From the NCBI RefSeq assembly GCF_021502725.1, contig NZ_JAKFFS010000004.1, positions 372,001 through 436,000 of the forward strand: a stretch of 64,000 nt of DNA. Direction: 5' to 3'. The translations under genes were made by a program, and so were the position numbers. Source of the DNA: Dyadobacter sp. CY345. Lineage in GTDB: Bacteria; Bacteroidota; Bacteroidia; Cytophagales; Spirosomataceae. A model generated the notes under the pieces. It saw only the letters and a program-made list of their open reading frames with translations. It was not told the DNA's origin and made no database searches. Shown here in pieces: positions 1 through 8,680 of this stretch. How positions within the stretch are numbered: position 1 is the stretch's first letter; every line of letters begins with the position of its first letter.

Positions 1-335
1 CGGGAATGGTAAACCGTTTGGGACACAAAATTAATTTTATCCATTTAAGAGCAACCAGACGTGAACCGGACGGAAGTTTTTACGAAGCGGATCATTTGAA
101 TGGAGATGTTGATATGTACAGTGTTATGCATGCGCTGATCATTGAGCAAAAAAGAAGAATTTCCGAAGGAAGAAAAGATTTAAGAATGCCATTCCGTCCG
201 GATCATGGCCACAGAATGCTGGACGATCTTTCCGCAACGAAGCGAATGAATCCCGGTTATACTGCCATTGGCCGGTTACGCGGACTTGCAGAATTGCGTG
301 GTTTGGAAATGGGAATCAAAAGAAGTTTGGAATAA
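1..335 (+). CDS. uxuA: Mannonate dehydratase, C-terminal part (cut by window edge)
   Basis: Only the last ~110 residues are in the window; the frame is open back to base 3, so the gene begins further left. The family dehydrates D-mannonate to 2-keto-3-deoxygluconate in hexuronate breakdown, in the cytoplasm. The visible part carries the family's conserved C-terminal signatures [27 protein letters not shown] (metal/substrate-binding region) and [13 protein letters not shown]. The stop is 54 bases before uxaC, on the same strand, so the two are probably co-transcribed. I see no sign of damage. Identification is from motif recall, supported by the neighbouring uxaC, kdgK and eda. Confidence 0.9.
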   Translation, partial: GMVNRLGHKINFIHLRATRREPDGSFYEADHLNGDVDMYSVMHALIIEQKRRISEGRKDLRMPFRPDHGHRMLDDLSATKRMNPGYTAIGRLRGLAELRGLEMGIKRSLE

Positions 336-349
336 AATATCAAAAAAGA

Positions 350-380
350 CTGAAAGCTGAAAGCCGACAGCCGACGTAAA
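350..380. repeat. Short interspersed repeat, copy 1 (CTGAAAGC/GACAGCCGA type)
   Basis: The uxuA-uxaC gap contains CTGAAAGCTGAAAGCCGACA followed by GCCGACG. Closely similar sequence occurs twice, in opposite orientations, near 43432-43465 and 43534-43558. The element sits between two co-directional genes without an evident terminator. Function unknown. Confidence 0.5.
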
Positions 381-389
381 AATTCAGCA

Positions 390-1817
390 ATGATCAATAC
401 AAACACGACCGCCCAGAAGACGTTTATTGACGAGGATTTTCTCTTACGCTCTGAAACAGCACGCATATTATACCATGACTATGCGAAGGAAATGCCAATT
501 ATCGATTATCACTGCCACCTTCCGCCAGATCAGATTGCAGAGGATAAGCAGTTCGAAAACCTGACGCAGATCTGGTTATATGGCGACCATTACAAATGGC
601 GTGCGATGCGTGCGAATGGAATCAATGAAAAATATTGCACCGGAAATGCGGACGACTGGGAAAAGTTTGAGCAATGGGCGGCCACAGTTCCATATACCAT
701 GCGTAACCCGTTATATCACTGGACGCATCTGGAATTACTAAGATATTTTGATATTGATATTATCCTGAATAAAGATACGGCCCGCGAGATTTACGATGAA
801 TGCTCTGCAAAGTTGAAGCAGAAAGATTTCAGCGTACGTGGTTTGTTAAAACGTATGAATGTAAAAGTAATCTGTACAACCGATGACCCTACGGATTCAC
901 TACAATATCATAAGCAAATCAGGGACAGCGGTTTTGATATAAAGGTTTTGCCAACTTTCCGCCCGGATAAGGCGATGTTACTAATCGATTCTCCTGCTGA
1001 TTTTCAGGAATATCTGAATAAATTATTTCAGGTTGCAGGCGTATCGAATGGCAGTACTTACGAAGATTTGCAGGCTGCGCTTAAAAATCGTCACGACTTT
1101 TTTGCGGAAATGGGTGGCCGCTTGTCTGACCATGGCCTCGAACATATTTATGCTTCATTTGACGAATCTGCTGCACGTACTGCACTATCAGAAACTTTGT
1201 CGGGCAAGACAAGTTCAGTTGAATTACGTACCGCTTTCAAGTCGGTTCTGCTTTATGATCTTGCTAAGATGGATCATAGCAAAGAATGGGCGCAACAGTT
1301 TCACCTTGGTGCACTGAGAAACAATAATTCCCGGATGCTTAATAATCTGGGACCTGATACGGGCTGGGATTCTATTGGCGATTACAGCCAGTCGCAGGCC
1401 TTGTCGAGATTTCTGAATAAACTTGATTCAACGGATCAGCTTGCCAAAACAGTTTTATATAACCTGAATCCGGGTGATAACGAAGTTTTGGCAACAATGA
1501 CCGGAAATTTCAACGACGGAACGATACCCGGAAAAATGCAATTTGGCTCCGGCTGGTGGTTTCTTGACCAGAAAGACGGTATGGAAAAACAGATGAATGC
1601 TCTTTCTAATATGGGGCTTTTGAGCCGTTTTGTAGGTATGCTTACCGATTCGAGAAGTTTTCTTTCTTATCCGCGTCACGAATATTTCCGCAGAATTCTT
1701 TGTAACCTGATTGGGAATGACGTTGAAAATGGCGAGCTGCCGAAAGATATTCCGTGGTTAGGGAAAATGGTACAGGATATTTCTTACCACAACGCTAAAA
1801 ATTACTTCGGGTTCTGA
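390..1817 (+). CDS. uxaC: Glucuronate isomerase
   Basis: UxaC isomerises D-glucuronate to D-fructuronate (and D-galacturonate to D-tagaturonate), the first cytoplasmic step of hexuronate catabolism. The 475-residue product has the usual family length. It is a TIM-barrel amidohydrolase-like protein: the N-terminal metal motif IIDYHCHLPP lies near residue 37, and further family signatures are TTDDPTDSL, LPTFRPDK, HLGALRNNNSRM and GWDSIGDYSQ. The C-terminus has SYPRHEYFRRILCNLIG, which is typical. The start is an ATG 54 bases after uxuA. A strong terminator follows, so uxuA-uxaC appears to end a transcription unit. Confidence 0.95.
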   Translation: MINTNTTAQKTFIDEDFLLRSETARILYHDYAKEMPIIDYHCHLPPDQIAEDKQFENLTQIWLYGDHYKWRAMRANGINEKYCTGNADDWEKFEQWAATVPYTMRNPLYHWTHLELLRYFDIDIILNKDTAREIYDECSAKLKQKDFSVRGLLKRMNVKVICTTDDPTDSLQYHKQIRDSGFDIKVLPTFRPDKAMLLIDSPADFQEYLNKLFQVAGVSNGSTYEDLQAALKNRHDFFAEMGGRLSDHGLEHIYASFDESAARTALSETLSGKTSSVELRTAFKSVLLYDLAKMDHSKEWAQQFHLGALRNNNSRMLNNLGPDTGWDSIGDYSQSQALSRFLNKLDSTDQLAKTVLYNLNPGDNEVLATMTGNFNDGTIPGKMQFGSGWWFLDQKDGMEKQMNALSNMGLLSRFVGMLTDSRSFLSYPRHEYFRRILCNLIGNDVENGELPKDIPWLGKMVQDISYHNAKNYFGF

Positions 1818-1851
1818 TGGCTGCGAATTGTTTTTGAAAACCTTCTTGTAG

Positions 1852-1886
1852 AAAGCCGGTCTGATTTTGCAAATCGGCCGGCTTTT
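1852..1886 (+). terminator. Rho-independent terminator after uxaC
   Basis: A long near-perfect hairpin (AAAGCCGG ... CCGGCTTT with an inner CTGATTT/AAATCGG stem and TGC loop) lies 34 bases after the uxaC stop and runs into a short T stretch. Confidence 0.8.
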
Positions 1887-1981
1887 GGTATAACTTAGCA
1901 GTTAGTACTTTAATCCTATTCCGGCATTTAAAAAAAAGGAATGCTATCTTAACCAGTTCAGATTAAATTGAATAAGTAATT

Positions 1982-2977
1982 ATGTCTAAAATAGTAACAT
2001 TCGGAGAAGTATTAATGCGTTTGTCGACGCCGGGTTTTTCACGTTTCGAACAGGCGCGACAACTTGACGTTACCTATGCAGGCGGAGAAGCAAATGTTGC
2101 CTCGGCACTGGCATATTGGGGGCATCATACCGCTCACGTCACCCGCTTTCCTGATTCTCCAATTGGTCGCGCAGCGGCTCAATATCTTCATTTTCACGGT
2201 GTTGACATTTCAAATATTTTGTATGGAGGGCCTAGAATGGCCGTTTATTTTTTAGAAACAGGTGCCGCTTTACGTGCTAGCCAGATCGTTTACGACCGGG
2301 TAAATTCATCGCTTGCGACCATCGATCCGAATGAGCTAAACTGGGATGAAATATTGAAAGATGCCACCTGGTTCCACTGGGCTGGTATAACTCCGGCACT
2401 TTCCCAGGGAGCTGCGGACGCCTGTCTTGCCGGGATTGAGGCTGCGCGCAGAAAAGGAATAACAGTTTCAGGAGATATTTTTTACCGTGCCAATTTATGG
2501 AAGTATGGTAAAAAGCCTTCTGAAATACTTCCTGTCCTGACTGCCGGAACGGATATTGTCATTGCCAATCGTGAAAACATCAAGGAAATATTTGGTATTG
2601 ACGGAAACGATTTTATTGAATCCTGTGTCAATTTAAAGAAAGCTTTTCCGCAGGTTAGCAGAGTTGTAGATACCAAACGGACTTCGTTGAGTGCAACGCA
2701 TAATCTGCTCAGAGCATATCTTTGGAATGGAACAAGTGTTTTGGAAACGCCGGACATTGATATTAATCCAATTGTCGACCGGGTTGGGGGAGGAGATGCT
2801 TTCATCGCTGGCCTTATTCACGGTTTGATCTCTTTCAATGATGAACAAAAGGCACTTGAATTCGGTGTTGCTGCATCCGCATTGAAACATACGATCGAAG
2901 GTGATGCGCTGATTTCAACGGTTGCGGAAGTGGAAGCAATTCGTCAGGGCGAAACTTCCGGACGAATCAGGAGATAA
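1982..2977 (+). CDS. kdgK: 2-dehydro-3-deoxygluconate (KDG) kinase, PfkB family
   Basis: This sugar kinase phosphorylates 2-keto-3-deoxygluconate to KDPG, linking the uronate route to the Entner-Doudoroff aldolase. The 331-residue protein starts with the PfkB-type strand MSKIVTFGEVLMRLSTPG, has the substrate-binding TYAGGEANVASALA near residue 30, and ends with the second PfkB signature DRVGGGDAFIAGLIHG, whose Asp is the catalytic base. Family length is normal. It lies between uxaC and eda, which fixes its likely substrate; by motif alone a fructokinase or ribokinase could not be excluded. It starts 96 bases after the uxaC terminator, so it probably has its own promoter, which I could not pinpoint. 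Confidence 0.9.
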   Translation: MSKIVTFGEVLMRLSTPGFSRFEQARQLDVTYAGGEANVASALAYWGHHTAHVTRFPDSPIGRAAAQYLHFHGVDISNILYGGPRMAVYFLETGAALRASQIVYDRVNSSLATIDPNELNWDEILKDATWFHWAGITPALSQGAADACLAGIEAARRKGITVSGDIFYRANLWKYGKKPSEILPVLTAGTDIVIANRENIKEIFGIDGNDFIESCVNLKKAFPQVSRVVDTKRTSLSATHNLLRAYLWNGTSVLETPDIDINPIVDRVGGGDAFIAGLIHGLISFNDEQKALEFGVAASALKHTIEGDALISTVAEVEAIRQGETSGRIRR

Positions 2978-3054
2978 TAACTGAATGTATATAGCAATAA
3001 AACAATTATGGTTTGCAGCACGATCCAAACAGGATCTGGAAATTTTTGGAAAAA

Positions 3055-3122
3055 GGTGCAGCGCACCAAAATAATTGTAGCACCATAGTCAGGGAAATCT
3101 GGTGATTTAGGTGCAGCGCACC
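3055..3122. repeat. Pair of GGTGCAGCGCACC palindromes (REP-like)
   Basis: Two identical 13-base hairpin sequences, GGTGC-AGC-GCACC, occur at 3055-3067 and 3110-3122, 42 bases apart, in the kdgK-eda gap. Each is a perfect 5-bp stem with a 3-base loop; neither is followed by a T tract, so they are not simple terminators. The paired layout resembles REP/BIME elements. Confidence 0.6.
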
Positions 3123-3160
3123 GTAATAAAACACGAATGTCGAAAATTTGAAAATAAATT

Positions 3161-3835
3161 ATGGCAACAATAGATAAAGATACCACGATCATATTATTGA
3201 ATGAAACCGGAATATTACCGCTTTTTTACCATGCAGATTTTGAGATCGCAAAAAAGGTTTTAACCGCAAGTTATAATGGCGGTGCCAGAGCATTTGAGTT
3301 TACTAATCGCGGTGCAAATGCTTATGAGGTTTTTGTTGAGCTTATCGCCTATGCGCTTGACAACCTACCCGGGTTGGCTTTGGGAATTGGTACAGTATAT
3401 GACGGAGAAACTGCGCAGAAATACATTGATGCAGGTGCAGATTTCGTAGTGGCGCCTTTCACGAATCCGGAAGTCGGAGAAGTTTGTAAAAAAGCAAATA
3501 TTCCCTGGATACCAGGAATTGCCACGTTAACTGAAATTTTTCACGCTCTAAAAGGTGGTGCAGAAGTAGTAAAACTTTTTCCGGGTGAAGTGGTTGGTTC
3601 TGCTTTTGTTAAAGCAGTAAAGGGACCAATGCCTCATGTGAAAATCGTGGTAACAGGCGGCGTTTCTCCAACAAAAGAAAGCATCGAAGAATGGTTTGGT
3701 GCCGGCGCTTATGGTGTCGGAATGGGGTCAAATCTATTCCCGAAAAATGTAATCAGTGAAGGAAATTATGCCTGGATCGAAGCGAAAGTTGCTGAAAGTA
3801 TTGCTTTAATTAAGGAGTTTAGAGCAAATGTTTAA
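3161..3835 (+). CDS. eda: 2-keto-3-deoxy-6-phosphogluconate aldolase
   Basis: Eda splits KDPG into pyruvate and glyceraldehyde-3-phosphate, the last dedicated step of this pathway. The 224-residue product has the class I aldolase layout: RAFEFTNRG (Glu of the active site), the GIGTVYDGETAQKYIDAGADF strand-turn, and EVVKLFPGEVVG, in which the Lys is the expected Schiff-base residue (E. coli has LKFFP there). The C-terminus has VTGGVSPTKESIEEWFGAGA and GVGMGSNLF, the phosphate-binding end of the barrel. It is separated from kdgK by 183 bases that hold the paired palindromes, and it is followed by a clear terminator. Confidence 0.93.
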   Translation: MATIDKDTTIILLNETGILPLFYHADFEIAKKVLTASYNGGARAFEFTNRGANAYEVFVELIAYALDNLPGLALGIGTVYDGETAQKYIDAGADFVVAPFTNPEVGEVCKKANIPWIPGIATLTEIFHALKGGAEVVKLFPGEVVGSAFVKAVKGPMPHVKIVVTGGVSPTKESIEEWFGAGAYGVGMGSNLFPKNVISEGNYAWIEAKVAESIALIKEFRANV

Positions 3836-3852
3836 GATTAGATTGTCATGAT

Positions 3853-3896
3853 AAAAAGCTCAATAGGCCATATCGTCTGTTGAGCTTTTGTTTTTA
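3853..3896 (+). terminator. Terminator after eda
   Basis: AAAAGCTCAA and TTGAGCTTTT form a 10-bp stem with a 16-base loop 18 bases after the eda stop, followed by GTTTTT. Confidence 0.75.
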
Positions 3897-3920
3897 GAGC
3901 GGAGCAAAGAAATGGTCAGA

Positions 3921-4502
3921 TTAGTATTCAAGAATATCGCTCAATCTTACCGAAAAATCTTCAAGTACATCATCACCAGTTAAAACTTCGTCGAAAGAAT
4001 ATGTCATGATTTCCTTCCCAGGCTGATAAACATATGTAATCTGCTTTTCGGTGGAAACAAGCCAGGCAAGTCTGACCCCGTTATCGATCCATTTTTGCAT
4101 CTTCGCTTTCAGATCCATCAAGCTATCCGTTTCTGATTTTAACTCAATAATAAAGTCGGGAACTAGATACGGGAAAGATTTTTTCTCAGACATGGAAAGT
4201 GCATTCCAGCGTTCAATTCTGATCCAGGCAGCGTCGGGAACACGCATCGAGGAATCTGACAAAAAGAAACCACCGTTCGATTCCAATACTTTTCCAAGTT
4301 TTTTTCTTCTATTCCAAAGTCCTAATTCAGTGATAAGCTCACTGTTGTTAGAGCTGCTTAGCGCAAAAGTTGGTGTCATATTTATGAATAATTGACCTTG
4401 TTCATCACGTTCTACAAACAGATCGGGATTGGCGACGCTAAATGCAACCAATTCATCATCTGTAAAAGATCCAAGGGCCGGAATATTCAATGGAATGATC
4501 AT
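3921..4502 (-). CDS. Uma2 family endonuclease-like protein
   Basis: A 193-residue member of the Uma2 (DUF820) family, which has the PD-(D/E)XK nuclease fold; cellular role unknown. The core is visible as RVPDAAWIRIERWNALS, then LVPDFIIELKSETDSLMDLKAKM (PD...E-x-K) and WIDNGVRLAWLVSTEKQITYVYQPG. The open frame extends to a TTG at 4526, but the ATG at 4502 gives MIIPLNIPALGSF and is preferred. It lies downstream of the helicase gene on the same strand, 57 bases from its stop. Such genes are often multi-copy; a second one is at 33978. Substrate and biological role cannot be inferred. Confidence 0.8.
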   Translation of the reverse strand: MIIPLNIPALGSFTDDELVAFSVANPDLFVERDEQGQLFINMTPTFALSSSNNSELITELGLWNRRKKLGKVLESNGGFFLSDSSMRVPDAAWIRIERWNALSMSEKKSFPYLVPDFIIELKSETDSLMDLKAKMQKWIDNGVRLAWLVSTEKQITYVYQPGKEIMTYSFDEVLTGDDVLEDFSVRLSDILEY

Positions 4503-4559
4503 AACCGTCTTTTTTTGTTTTATCAAATATAATAAATGTGCCTCACTATCACTAAATCC

Positions 4560-7001
4560 TTAGGCTCCCAAAAATTCCAGATGTTTCAATGCCGCGCGTA
4601 ATTCTGCATAGGTGACGTCATCCGGTAAGGCTGCTTTTGCTTCATTCAGGGTTACTTGCTTATTTTCGATAAAATAATCGATGACCTTATTTATTTTTTC
4701 TTTCGGGAAGATATCAAAAATTTCCAGCTCTCCCGTTCCGATATAGTGTGCCAGGTGTATTTCAATTGTTGCAACTCCATAACCTCTTTCTTCCGCAATT
4801 TCCTCAATATTCTTCCCTTCGTGAAACATATCAAAACTGATTTTCCTGCTCTCAACTTTTTCCTTTTTAAGCGGAATCTCTATGGTTCCCTTATCAATCT
4901 GGTTTTGTTCGCAGTAAGCAATAACCATTTCGACCAATTCTTTTCCGAACTGTTTCACTTTTGCTTTACCAATACCTTTTACACTTTCAAGTTCCGGCAA
5001 AGAAGTTGGCAGCTTTTTAACCAATTCCTCCATGGCTTTCTGAGGTAAAATCATGTAGACAAAAACATCATGTTCCGTAGCAACATTGTTCCGCCAGTTT
5101 TTTATCGTTTTATAAAGCTCAGGATTTGGAATGTCTTTTGAAACCGGTGTCGCTGTTTTAGCCGCAACAGGACTTTTTGTACTTACCTTAAAATCAATTT
5201 CAGCATTCGACTTGGCTCTCAGATAATGAGAAGTATTGAATGTCTCCTTACTTGCCAGCATCACGGCACGTTTCATGAAAATAGCTTTCTGGAAGTTTTC
5301 CAGCGCCTGATCCGCCATCTTTTTTACGGCAGTATTGTCAGTTTCAATATCAATAGATCTGCTTTCCTGATATATTGACTGATCAATTTTATCAAAAAAG
5401 TAGACAGCCCCTTTTTGTACACGATCGCATAAAACTTCATTGTCTTCCGGCAAACCTGGCTCTGCAAAAAACTGGTTCAACTGATTTCTGAATTTGTCTG
5501 CAACATTGAAGATTTCCTGATCCGCCGCAGCCTTAATCAGTTTCATTGTCGTGTTGGCCGATTTATTGATAATATTCTCATGCTCGTCCAACACCCGATT
5601 GAGCCTGAAAGCGGCATTTTTCACCTCGCTGAAATCAAATAATTCTAACAGTAGCGATCGTTGGAAAACAATTTTTGAGTCGGTTAGTTGATCCGTATCC
5701 GGTTCGTTTGCGCTCGCTTCTTTAACATAAGCAGCGACAGTTCCGTCGGTTTTTACACTGTTTAGAGAAATTGGTGTTCGCAAAACCATTCCCTCAAAAC
5801 TTTTGCAGCGGCTAAGTGCAACGTAAACCTGGCCGTGAGCAAATGAATTATTGGCGTCGATAATCGCCTTTTCAAAAGTTAATCCCTGACTTTTATGAAT
5901 GGTTATCGCCCAGGCCAGTTTAAGCGGATATTGAGTGAAACTGCCGATAACCTGCTCATCAATTTCTTTCGTCTGTGGATTCAGTGCATATTTAATATTC
6001 TGCCATTCAGCCTTATGGACGTCAATCTCGGTATAATCTCCTTTGCATTTTACATAAATCGTATCATCTTCAAAACGTGTAATCGTTCCGATCTTCCCAT
6101 TGTAATACAACTTATCCCGCGACGAATCATTTTTAACAAACATCACCTGAGCACCGATTTTCAGCTCCAGACTTTGTTCGGTTGGAAATGTTTCTTTGAC
6201 AAAGTTATCAACAACCCTGGCCTCAAAAAATCTTGATTTTCCTTTCAGATCGGCAAGTTTACTGATATTAATCTCTTGGGCAGACTGGTTATGGGAAGTA
6301 AGCGTAATATATCCCTCGTCATCAGCAGGTTTGAAGTTCGGTATATAACGCTGGTTTAAAGCCTCCAAAGTCGCCTTATCCAGATTATTTTCACGGATTC
6401 GGTTTAATATATCAATAAAAAAAGTATCTGACTGGCGGTAAATATGTTTTAATTCTATGCGTACCGGTGCCGTTTGTTTTAAAGCATTACTACTAAAAAA
6501 ATAAAAAGTATCGTAGTAAGGTTTAAGCATACTCCATTCCTGATCTCTTACAACGGGCGAAAGCTGATGTAAATCACCAATCATCAGTAGTTGTGTACCG
6601 CCAAAAGGTTTTCCTCTGTCTTTGTATCTTCTTAAAACCTCATCAATCCCATCCAAAGTATCTGCCCGGACCATACTTATCTCATCAATTACCAGCAGAT
6701 CAAGTCCTTTGATCAGGTTGATTTTCTCAGTATTGAAGCGGCTATATCGTTGTTCGTTTGTATTACTTTCAGGAATATACGGGCCGAAGGGAAGTTGAAA
6801 AAAAGAATGGATGGTAACTCCGCCAGCGTTTATGGCTGCCACGCCGGTCGGCGCCACAATCGCCATTCTTTTACTTAAAGTCTTTTTGAGATTATGTAAA
6901 AAAGTGGTTTTTCCAGTTCCGGCTTTCCCAGTCAGGAAAATATTTTTATTGGTATAATGAACGAATTGAGCCGCTAATTCCAGTTGTGTGTTTTGCTCCA
7001 T
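4560..7001 (-). CDS. PIF1-like helicase with C-terminal HRDC and HTH domains
   Basis: An 813-residue superfamily 1 helicase of the PIF1/RecD2-like type, expected to unwind DNA in recombination or replication repair. The N-terminus has the Walker A motif LTGKAGTGKTTFL, then APTGVAAINAGG, the Walker B region LLVIDEISMVRAD and GDLHQLSPV. The C-terminal helicase motifs follow as AWAITIHKSQGLTFEKAIID and VYVALSRCKSFEGM. After a long linker an HRDC-like domain occupies about residues 628-698 (with the helix-hairpin-helix-like LESVKGIGKAKVKQFG). A RecQ-type HTH segment occupies about 718-813 (NIEEIAEERGYGVATIEIHL). It starts at an ATG, divergent from the hydrolase gene. The HRDC+HTH module normally belongs to RecQ helicases. 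Confidence 0.85.
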   Translation of the reverse strand: MEQNTQLELAAQFVHYTNKNIFLTGKAGTGKTTFLHNLKKTLSKRMAIVAPTGVAAINAGGVTIHSFFQLPFGPYIPESNTNEQRYSRFNTEKINLIKGLDLLVIDEISMVRADTLDGIDEVLRRYKDRGKPFGGTQLLMIGDLHQLSPVVRDQEWSMLKPYYDTFYFFSSNALKQTAPVRIELKHIYRQSDTFFIDILNRIRENNLDKATLEALNQRYIPNFKPADDEGYITLTSHNQSAQEINISKLADLKGKSRFFEARVVDNFVKETFPTEQSLELKIGAQVMFVKNDSSRDKLYYNGKIGTITRFEDDTIYVKCKGDYTEIDVHKAEWQNIKYALNPQTKEIDEQVIGSFTQYPLKLAWAITIHKSQGLTFEKAIIDANNSFAHGQVYVALSRCKSFEGMVLRTPISLNSVKTDGTVAAYVKEASANEPDTDQLTDSKIVFQRSLLLELFDFSEVKNAAFRLNRVLDEHENIINKSANTTMKLIKAAADQEIFNVADKFRNQLNQFFAEPGLPEDNEVLCDRVQKGAVYFFDKIDQSIYQESRSIDIETDNTAVKKMADQALENFQKAIFMKRAVMLASKETFNTSHYLRAKSNAEIDFKVSTKSPVAAKTATPVSKDIPNPELYKTIKNWRNNVATEHDVFVYMILPQKAMEELVKKLPTSLPELESVKGIGKAKVKQFGKELVEMVIAYCEQNQIDKGTIEIPLKKEKVESRKISFDMFHEGKNIEEIAEERGYGVATIEIHLAHYIGTGELEIFDIFPKEKINKVIDYFIENKQVTLNEAKAALPDDVTYAELRAALKHLEFLGA

Positions 7002-7168
7002 GACAGTGGGTTATTTACCGCAGAATTTTGCTTTCGGTTGATAAAGTAAATGTTGGAAACAGACTTTCCGCTCATCCATTTTTTATTTGTTTTCCGCGAT
7101 CTTTTTGGTTTTTTGCATGCCGTAGTATCCCGGTGACAAATCATTTTACGCTTCACAAATATATCACA

Positions 7169-8569
7169 ATGAAAAACACATTACTATTTACATTCCTTTT
7201 ACTCATATCTTTTGTCGCACGTGCTCAAGATATTTCCGGACAGTGGTATGGAGTCCTGATACTTCCGGGTGCTCAACTGAGACTGGTACTTAATTTAACC
7301 AAAAACAACAATACCTACACAGCAACATTAGACAGCCCGGATCAGGGTGCAAAGGGAATTCCGGCCAGCGGCGTGGAATATTCCAATATGACTTTGACTA
7401 CTACTTTTTCCAATATCAATGCGGAATATCAGGGAACACTGGACGCTGGAAATAGAATTAAAGGTATGTTCAAACAAAATGGCATGACATACCCATTGGA
7501 GCTCGGCCGCGAAGTTCTGGAAGGTCCCAAAGTTCTACGTCCGCAAGAGCCGGCTAAGCCTTATGCATACTATACTGAGGACGTTAAATTTGAAAATCAA
7601 AAGGAGAAAATTACGCTGGCCGGTACGCTCAGTTTGCCTTCAAAAACGGGAAATTTTCCGGTTGTAATTCTAATTTCTGGCAGCGGTCCTCAAAACCGGG
7701 ACGAAGAAATTGCGGGGCATAAACCATTTCTGGTCATCGCAGATCATTTAACCAAAAACGGGATAGCTGTTTTAAGATATGATGACCGTGGAGCAGGGCA
7801 GTCGACCGGAGATTTTAATGTGGCGACTTCCGAAAACTTTGCGACTGACGTAGAATCCGCCATATCTTATTTAAAAACAAGAAAGGAAATTAATCTAAAA
7901 AAGATTGGCTTAATCGGCCATAGTGAGGGTGGACTGATCGCCCCGATGGTCGCAGCGGATTCTAAGGATGTAGCTTTTATCATTTTGCTTGCAGGGCCAG
8001 GAATTCCCGGGGATCAGATAATGACTAAACAAAATCGTCTGCTTGGAAAGGCTGGTGGTATGCCGGATCAAGCCCTGGATAAATCAGAGCAGATGAACAA
8101 AAAGATTTATGCAGTTTTAAAACAAAAATTAGATCTTGCTGAGACAAAAAAGCAGATTAAAGTACTTTTGGAAGAAGATCATAACAATGCACCAGCAGAC
8201 CAGAAACTTTCTGATAGTGACATGGAGGCGGTAATTTCCAGAATGGTCAATTCAATTGTATCTCCATGGACTCAGTTTTTCATGACTTATGACCCGGCCA
8301 AGGCGCTGGAAAAGGTAAAATGCCCGGTATTAGCTTTAAATGGTGAAAAGGATTTACAGGTACCACCCCAAGAAAATCTTGAAGCCATTAAAATTGCACT
8401 TGAAAAAGGGGGAAACAAAAGTTTCACAACAAAGGAATTACCAAATTTGAACCATCTTTTTCAGGAAAGCAAGACCGGCGCGCCAAGTGAGTATGCAACA
8501 ATAGAGCAGACTTTTTCACCAGCCGCTTTGACTGAAATAACAAACTGGATTGGTCAGAGTGTTAAGTAA
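7169..8569 (+). CDS. Secreted alpha/beta hydrolase
   Basis: A 466-residue serine hydrolase exported by a Sec signal peptide (MKNTLLFTFLLLISFVARAQ). The frame is open from 7028, but the ATG at 7169 puts the signal peptide at the N-terminus and is chosen. After the signal comes a ~130-residue beta-rich domain (DISGQWYGVLILPGAQLRL...), then the hydrolase core: the strand FPVVILISGSGPQNRDEE, the nucleophile elbow LIGHSEGGLIAPM (Ser in G-x-S-x-G), LALNGEKDLQVP (acid region) and LPNLNHLFQ (catalytic His). A long lid-like insertion lies between. The substrate is unknown; esterase or acylaminoacyl-peptidase-like activity is possible. A strong terminator follows. Confidence 0.8.
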   Translation: MKNTLLFTFLLLISFVARAQDISGQWYGVLILPGAQLRLVLNLTKNNNTYTATLDSPDQGAKGIPASGVEYSNMTLTTTFSNINAEYQGTLDAGNRIKGMFKQNGMTYPLELGREVLEGPKVLRPQEPAKPYAYYTEDVKFENQKEKITLAGTLSLPSKTGNFPVVILISGSGPQNRDEEIAGHKPFLVIADHLTKNGIAVLRYDDRGAGQSTGDFNVATSENFATDVESAISYLKTRKEINLKKIGLIGHSEGGLIAPMVAADSKDVAFIILLAGPGIPGDQIMTKQNRLLGKAGGMPDQALDKSEQMNKKIYAVLKQKLDLAETKKQIKVLLEEDHNNAPADQKLSDSDMEAVISRMVNSIVSPWTQFFMTYDPAKALEKVKCPVLALNGEKDLQVPPQENLEAIKIALEKGGNKSFTTKELPNLNHLFQESKTGAPSEYATIEQTFSPAALTEITNWIGQSVK

Positions 8570-8590
8570 TTGTTCCCGATCGTACATTTT

Positions 8591-8627
8591 ATCCCGGATT
8601 TTATTTTGTGTAAAATCCGGGATTTTT
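8591..8627 (+). terminator. Terminator after the alpha/beta hydrolase
   Basis: A perfect 13-bp stem (ATCCCGGATTTTA / TAAAATCCGGGAT) with a 7-base loop is followed by TTTTG, 22 bases after the stop codon. Confidence 0.85.
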
Positions 8628-8680
8628 GTATTTTTCTGTTGGCAAAATGTTCTGGAAATTTTAATTGATATACTAGAAAA

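Noticed and set aside
7028-7168. N-terminal extension of the alpha/beta hydrolase
   Set aside because: It would bury the signal peptide 47 residues inside; the ATG at 7169 begins it cleanly.
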